From assembly GCA_003483675.1 (NCBI GenBank), contig DMYK01000244.1:1-11102 (forward strand): a stretch of 11,102 nucleotides of DNA, written 5' to 3'. This document shows positions 7,707 to 11,102 of the stretch, in pieces (position 1 is the first letter of the stretch; every line of letters begins with the position of its first letter). Position numbers and translations under genes: made by a program. The notes under the pieces are model-generated. The model saw only the letters and a list, made by a program, of their open reading frames with translations, had not been told where the DNA came from and did not search any database. This DNA comes from Microcoleaceae cyanobacterium UBA11344. Its GTDB lineage: Bacteria; Cyanobacteriota; Cyanobacteriia; Cyanobacteriales; Microcoleaceae.

Positions 7707-7735
7707 TTGACAGATTGGAAAAAATTAGTTATGGT
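7707..7735 (+). promoter_or_regulatory. Sigma-70-type promoter of tRNA-Glu
   Basis: TTGACA (7707-7712), a 17-nt spacer, then TATGGT (7730-7735). Transcription would start near 7742, about 23 nt before the mature tRNA. It is the best consensus promoter in the window. Confidence 0.65.
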
Positions 7736-7764
7736 ATTAAAGGTGCGAAACAAACAAGCCACGC

Positions 7765-7837
7765 GCCCCCATCGTCTAGAGGCCTAGGACACATCCCTTT
7801 CACGGATGCGACGGGGATTCGAATTCCCCTGGGGGTA
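7765..7837 (+). tRNA. tRNA-Glu (anticodon UUC)
   Basis: The 73-nt cloverleaf is complete. The acceptor stem pairs GCCCCCA (7765-7771) with TGGGGGT (7830-7836), with discriminator A 7837. The anticodon stem CATCC/GGATG (7792-7796 with 7804-7808) closes loop CTTTCAC with anticodon TTC at 7799-7801. The T arm is GGGG-ATTCGAA-TTCCCC-like with the TTCGAAT loop. CCA is not encoded. It reads GAA and GAG codons; in cyanobacteria charged tRNA-Glu also feeds tetrapyrrole (chlorophyll, haem, bilin) synthesis through glutamyl-tRNA reductase. Confidence 0.97.
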
Positions 7838-7853
7838 TTGAAAATTTAAGTCC

Positions 7854-7870
7854 GATATCAAAATGATATC
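7854..7870. repeat. GATATC inverted repeat downstream of tRNA-Glu
   Basis: GATATC (7854-7859) and GATATC (7865-7870) flank AAAAT. Each arm is itself a palindrome. It may be part of the tRNA 3' trailer; no function can be assigned. Confidence 0.35.
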
Positions 7871-7881
7871 AAGCAACTGTG

Positions 7882-7909
7882 GGGTTGGCATATTGCCAGC
7901 CCTTCTTGC
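7882..7909 (+). terminator. Probable terminator of tRNA-Glu
   Basis: A 9-bp stem GGGTTGGCA (7882-7890) with TGCCAGCCC (7894-7902), one G-U pair and a 3-nt loop, is followed by a short T-rich tail (TTCTTG). The tail is weak for an intrinsic terminator, but position and stem strength fit. Confidence 0.5.
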
Positions 7910-7942
7910 TAGGTATCACGATCAAAATGAGCTCTAGTCTAT

Positions 7943-7949
7943 GGGGAGG
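7943..7949 (+). promoter_or_regulatory. Ribosome binding site GGGGAGG of the nucleotidyltransferase gene
   Basis: This strong Shine-Dalgarno is only 2 nt from the ATG at 7952 but 5 nt from the ATG at 7955, so the second ATG is the more likely start. Confidence 0.6.
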
Positions 7950-7954
7950 CCATG

Positions 7955-8263
7955 ATGAGCAAAACAGGGTTAGGCATTCTTGAATTACTGTATTGTGAGC
8001 GATCGCAAATTCTCACTATTGCCGAAAAGCATGGAGCCTACAACGTGCGGGTGTTCGGCTCAGTGGCGCGGGGCGAAGCGACTTCGGAGAGTGATATTGA
8101 TTTTTTGGTTGATTACGATTTAGAAAAAATCACGCCTTGGTTTCCTAGCGGGCTATTGCTGGATTTAGAAAAGCTACTCAATCGCAAGGTGGATATCGCA
8201 ACGGTAGATATGTTGAAAGAACGCATTCGCGATCGGGTTTTACTTGAGGCTGTAGCGCTATGA
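7955..8263 (+). CDS. MntA-like nucleotidyltransferase antitoxin (HEPN/MNT type)
   Basis: A 102-residue minimal nucleotidyltransferase. The hallmark GSx10DxD is present: G35-S36 in VRVFGSVARGE, then D47 and D49 in ESDIDFLVD. A third acidic residue, D80 in RKVDIAT, completes the metal site. Antitoxins of this group (type VII MntA/HepT) neutralise a HEPN RNase toxin encoded directly downstream by adding AMP to it. Here the stop overlaps an ATG (ATGA at 8260-8263), the usual translational coupling, but the downstream frame is disrupted after about five codons by hairpin repeats. The antitoxin thus appears to be a leftover whose partner is lost. It may be harmless, may act on a HEPN toxin encoded elsewhere, or may be on its way to decay. 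It lies directly downstream of a tRNA gene, a frequent site for accessory DNA. Confidence 0.85.
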   Translation: MSKTGLGILELLYCERSQILTIAEKHGAYNVRVFGSVARGEATSESDIDFLVDYDLEKITPWFPSGLLLDLEKLLNRKVDIATVDMLKERIRDRVLLEAVAL

Positions 8264-8349
8264 GGCGAGAGTGGGGGCCCAGAAACCGGGTTTTTTTACG
8301 AAATACTTGGTTGTCACCAGCAGATTCGGTAAAAACCCGGTTTCTTTAG
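8260..8349 (+). pseudogene. Remnant start of a HEPN (HepT-like) toxin gene, interrupted by hairpin repeats
   Basis: An ATG overlaps the antitoxin stop in ATGA and reads MRREW before entering the repeat; the frame ends at TAG 8347-8349 after 29 codons. MRR-(D/E)-(W/x) is a typical beginning of HEPN-domain partners in this gene pair. Everything after codon 5-6 is repeat sequence (GPRNRVFLR), so no HEPN helix or Rx4-6H motif remains. A search of the next 200 bases shows no HEPN continuation, meaning the rest was deleted rather than merely split. Confidence 0.55.
8279..8347. repeat. Hairpin repeat copy A (AGAAACCGGGTTTTT family)
   Basis: Arms AGAAACCGGGTTTTT (8281-8295) and AAAAACCCGGTTTCT (8331-8345) are a perfect 15-bp inverted repeat around a 35-nt loop. 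It shares CAGATT-x-GGT before the right arm with copy B. It looks like a short non-autonomous dispersed palindromic element common in Oscillatoria-type cyanobacteria (recalled, not searched). Confidence 0.8.
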
Positions 8350-8360
8350 TTGGCGGGTGG

Positions 8361-8429
8361 CCAGAAACCGGGTTTTTGTCGAAAATCCCGCATCAAAACC
8401 CACAGATTAGGTAAAAACCCGGTTTCTTT
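8361..8429. repeat. Hairpin repeat copy B (AGAAACCGGGTTTTT family)
   Basis: The same perfect 15-bp arms occur at 8363-8377 and 8413-8427, with a loop of the same 35-nt length but mostly different sequence. Copies A and B are in the same orientation with start points 82 nt apart, separated by 13 nt. Their identical arms and diverged loops suggest the arms are under selection or gene conversion, or that both are independent insertions. Confidence 0.8.
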
Positions 8430-8503
8430 GTCGGAGTGCTTGCTTTTTAGAGGCGCGACAGCTTATTATAATTAGCAATTAGAAATAATTTAAACAACCA
8501 GCC

Positions 8504-8977
8504 ATGCTGTGGACGCCCGGACAAATCCTCAAAACTCGCCCCTACCGCATCGACACCATCCTCGCACAAGGGGGATTTGGCCTTACCTACAAAGCAACCC
8601 ATTTGCAACTCAACCATCAAGTTGTCCTCAAAACACCGAATGTGGGTTTGCAAAATGACCCGGAATACGCCAACTTTGTCCGCAGATTTATCCGCGAAGG
8701 GCAAATCTTAGCCAAATTTTGCCAAAACGCGCATCCTGGAATTGTCCGCGTCAGCGATTTGTTTGAAGAAAAGGGGATTCATTGTTTGGTAGGCGATCGC
8801 GTGGGTTGGCTAAGGAGGAGTTACTACGAGGATAAGTGGTTGGGTGACTCCGACCTAACCTATAATCTGCAAGCACCTGTCGATCCCCTCCCTTGGCTTT
8901 GGTCTAACGTTGTGTTCTGCGGGCGTGATTGGGGAGTATCTTCTCTCGCATCAAGAACTGTAAGATGTAATCTATAG
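8504..8977 (+). pseudogene. Truncated Ser/Thr protein kinase (N-lobe only)
   Basis: Residues 1-96 match the start of cyanobacterial STPKs: a WTPGQ leader, PYRIDTILAQGGFGLTYKA with the ATP loop (about 21-31), the ATP-anchoring Lys43 in VVLKTP, Glu65 in FIREGQ (helix C), and HPGIVRVSDLFEEKGIHCLV. After V96, where the family continues into the hinge and C-lobe, the sequence changes abruptly at a HIP1 octamer (8793-8800). The remaining 60 residues (GDRVGWLRRSYYEDKW to the end) resemble no kinase part; HRD and DFG motifs are absent. The product cannot be an active kinase. The last 61 codons are probably non-coding DNA read by chance. No ribosome binding site precedes the ATG. Confidence 0.8.
8838..8860. 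repeat. Hairpin GGTTGGGT / ACCTAACC beyond the kinase breakpoint
   Basis: Eight pairs (8838-8845 with 8853-8860, one G-U) close a 7-nt loop. It lies in the foreign DNA joined to the kinase fragment and may mark a dispersed element or an old terminator. Confidence 0.4.
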
Positions 8978-9024
8978 CGATTCAGCTTGTTGTCAAGTCT
9001 TTTTGTAACGAGGTAACACAGGTT

Positions 9025-10593
9025 ATGGAAGTGCTAAACAAAATAAAGAGTAAGATTCAATCCGCATTAATTCTGTTAAAAACCCCTGATAATGTCGGTG
9101 AAGCTGAATTAATGCAGGATATGAATGAACTGCAAAGTCAAGTTTTTTATAAAACCATGCAGAAAACAAGGAAAAGCAAGAAAGTAGCGTTTTTTCTTTC
9201 TTTATTCCTGGGTGTGGTGGGCGGTCATCGTTACTATGTAGGAGACTATGCTATTGGGGTAGTCTGGACAATTATCGGAGGATTGATTGGAAATATAAAA
9301 TCTCAGTTTCTAATGAGAGTTGCTATGGTCGCAGCTTTAGTTGATTTCTTATTGCTTTTAGAACGGCTAGCAAAATACAATCGAGAACAATCATTGCAAA
9401 TTTCAGAAAAAGTAAAAGCATCTGAAAATCCCTACGTTAACTCTAGTATTGAGAAAGCTTCTGAATATGCGGCATCACAGAATTTTGAAGCGGCAATTAA
9501 AGAACTGAACAATGCCTTGGCTATGCCCAATAGTGAAGCTAACACAGCCGAAATACAAAAAAAACTGTCTGAGTACCAAACAAAATGGGATACGCAGAGA
9601 CTTTTGATGGCATCCGAGTATATTACTAAGAATGATTTTAAAGGAGCTATATCTGTTTTAGAAAAAATCACACCCACTTCAGAAAGTTACCAAGAAGCGC
9701 AGAAAAAAATAACCGAGTATTTGAATGATTTTCACGCTTTTTTACTGCAAGATGCGGAAAATAAAGCGAGTCAAGGTAACTTTTCTAAAGCTTTAGAAAC
9801 TTTAAAAAAGATTCCAAACGGAACAGAAGCCTATTTTCAGGCACAGTCAAAAATTGCTGAGTACGAACAAGCCGAAAAAGCTAGGCTGGAACAACAAGCT
9901 CTGGAACGTGAGATAAGAGAGCAAGAACAAAAAGAACGGCAGGCAAGTCAATGGCTTGAATCTGCGATAAATCAAGCTACCAAAGGTAACTTTTCTAAAG
10001 CTTTAGAAACTTTAAAAAAGATTCCAAACGGAACAGAAGCCTATTTTCAGGCACAGTCAAAAATTTCTGAGTACGAACAAGTTATAAAAAACCAAATCCT
10101 TGAACAACAGCGAATTGAGAAAGAAAAAGAGGAGCTAATAGCCAAATCAAAAAATCTTGTCGCCCTTACACACAATGGTAAGCGAGTTGCTGCTGCTTTG
10201 GTAGACAAAACCATTCATATAGTAGATTCAGTAACAAGAAAAATTACTATTTCTGGTGTATTTGGAGAAACAACTTTTGCAGATGGAGAGTTTGTAATTA
10301 TTAACCTGGTAGTGCGGAATGAGGATAAGAAGTCTCGAAATATTTCGGCTTCCATGATAACTTTAATTGATAGTGAGGGACGTGAGTTTCAAACATCCTC
10401 TACAGCCATGACTGCTCTAACTATGTCTGGAGAGCAAAAGGCAGAATTGTGGTCTACACAAATTCAGCCTGGTTTAGATAAAGATATTACCATCGTATTT
10501 GATATTCCGCCAACTGCACAAGATTTAAAATTAAAGGTTCCAAGTGGATTGTTTGGACAGCCTGCTATCTTACCTTTATCTTTAGCTTTGTGA
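9025..10593 (+). CDS. TM2-domain membrane protein with four helical repeats and a C-terminal DUF4352-like domain
   Basis: A 522-residue protein with three parts. Residues about 50-113 are a TM2-like module: KKVAFFLSLFLGVVGGHRYYVGDYAIGVVW, with the GGHRYY turn typical of TM2 domains, then a second and third hydrophobic stretch (about 75-90 and 98-112). Residues about 141-355 are four helix-turn-helix units of TPR-like spacing, each with a (D/N)F-x-(K/A)A-(I/L) core and ending in EY. Units 3 and 4 are almost identical and are separated by a charged coiled-coil insert. Residues about 405-515 resemble DUF4352, an Ig-like domain (FGETTFADGEFVIINLVVRN, DSEGREF, GLDKDITIVFDIP). A membrane-anchored scaffold for protein contacts is likely, but no function is known to me. 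ATG 9025 is preceded by GAGG at about 11 nt. A HicB-like pseudogene begins 14 nt after the stop. Base use is AT-richer than in the M42 gene. Confidence 0.85.
   Translation: MEVLNKIKSKIQSALILLKTPDNVGEAELMQDMNELQSQVFYKTMQKTRKSKKVAFFLSLFLGVVGGHRYYVGDYAIGVVWTIIGGLIGNIKSQFLMRVAMVAALVDFLLLLERLAKYNREQSLQISEKVKASENPYVNSSIEKASEYAASQNFEAAIKELNNALAMPNSEANTAEIQKKLSEYQTKWDTQRLLMASEYITKNDFKGAISVLEKITPTSESYQEAQKKITEYLNDFHAFLLQDAENKASQGNFSKALETLKKIPNGTEAYFQAQSKIAEYEQAEKARLEQQALEREIREQEQKERQASQWLESAINQATKGNFSKALETLKKIPNGTEAYFQAQSKISEYEQVIKNQILEQQRIEKEKEELIAKSKNLVALTHNGKRVAAALVDKTIHIVDSVTRKITISGVFGETTFADGEFVIINLVVRNEDKKSRNISASMITLIDSEGREFQTSSTAMTALTMSGEQKAELWSTQIQPGLDKDITIVFDIPPTAQDLKLKVPSGLFGQPAILPLSLAL
9773..10081 (+). 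repeat. Direct repeat of 99 bp (9773-9871 and 9983-10081) inside the TM2 gene
   Basis: The two copies differ at one base only (G 9856 versus T 10066, an Ala-to-Ser change) and lie 210 bp, 70 codons, apart in the same frame. They encode KALETLKKIPNGTEAYFQAQ and flanks. Such identity, including synonymous positions, shows a recent duplication or gene conversion. Confidence 0.95.
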
Positions 10594-10607
10594 GTATAGG
10601 CTGGATC

Positions 10608-10817
10608 ATGCGTTATGCCATTGTCATTGAAAAAACACCCAATAACTATTCAGCTTATGCACCAGATTTACCCGGATGTGCAGCCACAGGCGTTACTCTT
10701 GCGGAAGTACAGTAGCAAATTAAAGAAGCGATCGAATTTCACTTAGAAGGATTGCGAGAAGAGGGTTTACCTATTCCCGAAACAACTACGATTTCTGATT
10801 ATGTAGAAGTAGGGTAG
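10608..10817 (+). pseudogene. HicB-family antitoxin gene with an in-frame amber stop
   Basis: From ATG 10608 the frame reads MRYAIVIEKTPNNYSAYAPD then LPGCAATG and TLAEVQ, meets TAG at 10713-10715, and continues IKEAIEFHLEGLREEGLPIP to VEVG and TAG 10815-10817. Without the TAG it is a 69-residue HicB-type (UPF0150) antitoxin: a partial RNase-H-like fold with the YSAYxPDLPGCxATG and IxEAIEFHLEGLREEG signatures. A CAG or GAG codon changed to TAG is the simplest explanation. HicB proteins bind and block HicA mRNA interferases; no HicA frame is seen on either side. It starts 14 nt after the TM2 gene. A GGCTGG before the ATG is a poor ribosome binding site. Only a 35-residue N-terminal peptide would be made. 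Confidence 0.8.
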
Positions 10818-10913
10818 TAGGGCAAAATATGTCATAAATTAAATCTGCAAATTTCAATTATAATCTACTTTCAAGAGGATATTCTCGAACAGTTCTTAGT
10901 AAAACAGCAACAA

Positions 10914-11023
10914 CTATAGCCTTTCTCAGAAAGATGAGGTACGACTGGGCATAGGGCATGGGGCATGGGGCATAGGGCATAGGGTTCCGTGGGCATACCT
11001 CACTTTTTTGAGAACCGCTATAT
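10914..11023. repeat. Imperfect inverted-repeat element (about 110 bp) with a tandem-repeat loop
   Basis: The left arm (10914-10942, TATAGC..TTCTCA..TGAGGTA) and right arm (10995-11023, TACCTCA..TGAGAA..GCTATA) pair over about 29 bp with about 7 mismatches. The loop consists largely of GGGCAT(A/G) heptamers. It ends 1 nt before the stop codon of the minus-strand gene at the right edge. Size and structure fit a miniature, non-autonomous element or a regulatory hairpin. Confidence 0.7.
10947..10984. repeat. Five heptanucleotide repeats GGGCAT(A/G)
   Basis: The order is A, G, G, A, A at the last position, without gaps, followed by GGG. This is the heptanucleotide (STRR-like) repeat class known from filamentous cyanobacteria. 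It forms most of the loop of the surrounding inverted repeat. Confidence 0.85.
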
Positions 11024-11024
11024 T

Positions 11025-11102
11025 TCATTCCAAATCCGCAAGAGCAACTTTCAAGCAAGCACGAACTTCCTTCCAATCGCGTTCCGACAAATGACCAATT
11101 AG
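11025..11102 (-). CDS. C-terminal end of an unidentified protein, partial
   Basis: On the minus strand the frame enters at the right edge and reads LIGHLSERDWKEVRACLKVA, LADLE and TGA (stop at 11027-11025), 25 codons. The amphipathic ending with a IGxLSxxDWxxVxxxLKxAL pattern looks like real protein rather than chance frame, and is reminiscent of PemK/MazF-type endoribonuclease C-termini, but it is too short for a safe assignment. The hairpin element follows directly and may serve as its 3' end. Confidence 0.45.
   Translation of the reverse strand, partial: LIGHLSERDWKEVRACLKVALADLE

Noticed and set aside
7838..7951. Integrase attachment site at the tRNA-Glu 3' end
   Set aside because: I see no second copy of the tRNA 3' sequence in the window and no integrase gene; it remains only a possibility outside the window.
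8801..8977. Tail of the kinase fragment as a novel fused domain
   Set aside because: No recognisable pattern, abrupt change at a HIP1 site, and a hairpin within it; chance reading of non-coding DNA is more likely.
5055..10715. TAG reassigned as a sense codon, because two genes have in-frame TAGs
   Set aside because: The intact M42 gene ends in TAG and the hicB frame itself ends in TAG; the other broken genes also carry frameshifts, so ordinary decay explains all cases.
10710..10718. Programmed readthrough of the hicB TAG (context CAG TAG CAA resembles the viral TAG-CAA-TTA motif)
   Set aside because: The following codon is ATT, not a YYA codon, so the motif is incomplete, and a simple nonsense mutation fits the surrounding decay better.
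10947..10984. CRISPR-like array
   Set aside because: The units are 7 nt without spacers; this is a simple heptanucleotide tandem repeat.

Overview
The window looks like chromosome of a filamentous, non-marine-picoplankton type cyanobacterium (Oscillatoria/Microcoleus/Tychonema-like; inferred). Support comes from repeated HIP1 octamers (GCGATCGC, for example near 304, 752, 1784, 6787, 8001 and 8793), heptanucleotide tandem repeats, the AGAAACCGGGTTTTT hairpin repeat, and protein types common in that group: an SLH-domain lipoprotein, a GT61 glycosyltransferase, an FkbM methyltransferase and an STPK with the GGFGLTYKA loop. No ribosomal, phage or plasmid backbone genes are visible.

Layout. 1-924 (minus): a tandem two-unit YflT/general-stress-protein-like gene that runs off the left edge; its first unit is shortened and its original start is cut off by stop codons. 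1125-3137: two divergent exported proteins, a small secreted protein and an SLH lipoprotein, sharing a 69-nt gap. A long imperfect inverted repeat with 10-nt periodicity follows. 3323-6608: two surface-glycan type enzymes on the minus strand (GT61 and FkbM) flank a decayed sensor-domain pseudogene on the plus strand. 6638-7684: an M42-type metalloaminopeptidase divergent from FkbM. 7707-7902: a tRNA-Glu(UUC) with a clear promoter and a terminator-like hairpin.

From 7955 to the right edge the window is accessory and decaying. It holds a MntA-type nucleotidyltransferase antitoxin whose coupled HEPN toxin gene appears cut after about five codons by a pair of hairpin repeats. Next come a Ser/Thr kinase truncated at a HIP1 site, an intact TM2/helical-repeat/DUF4352-like membrane protein with a recent internal 210-bp-period duplication, a HicB-like gene with an in-frame TAG, a hairpin element whose loop is made of heptanucleotide repeats, and the C-terminal end of another minus-strand gene.

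No complete new multi-gene system is evident. The most informative signals are (i) the antitoxin left behind by toxin loss at a repeat insertion, (ii) the half-collapsed stress-protein duplication, (iii) the kinase breakpoint at HIP1, and (iv) the TM2-repeat-DUF4352 architecture next to toxin-antitoxin and kinase debris. All family assignments are from motif recognition by eye; no database search was run.
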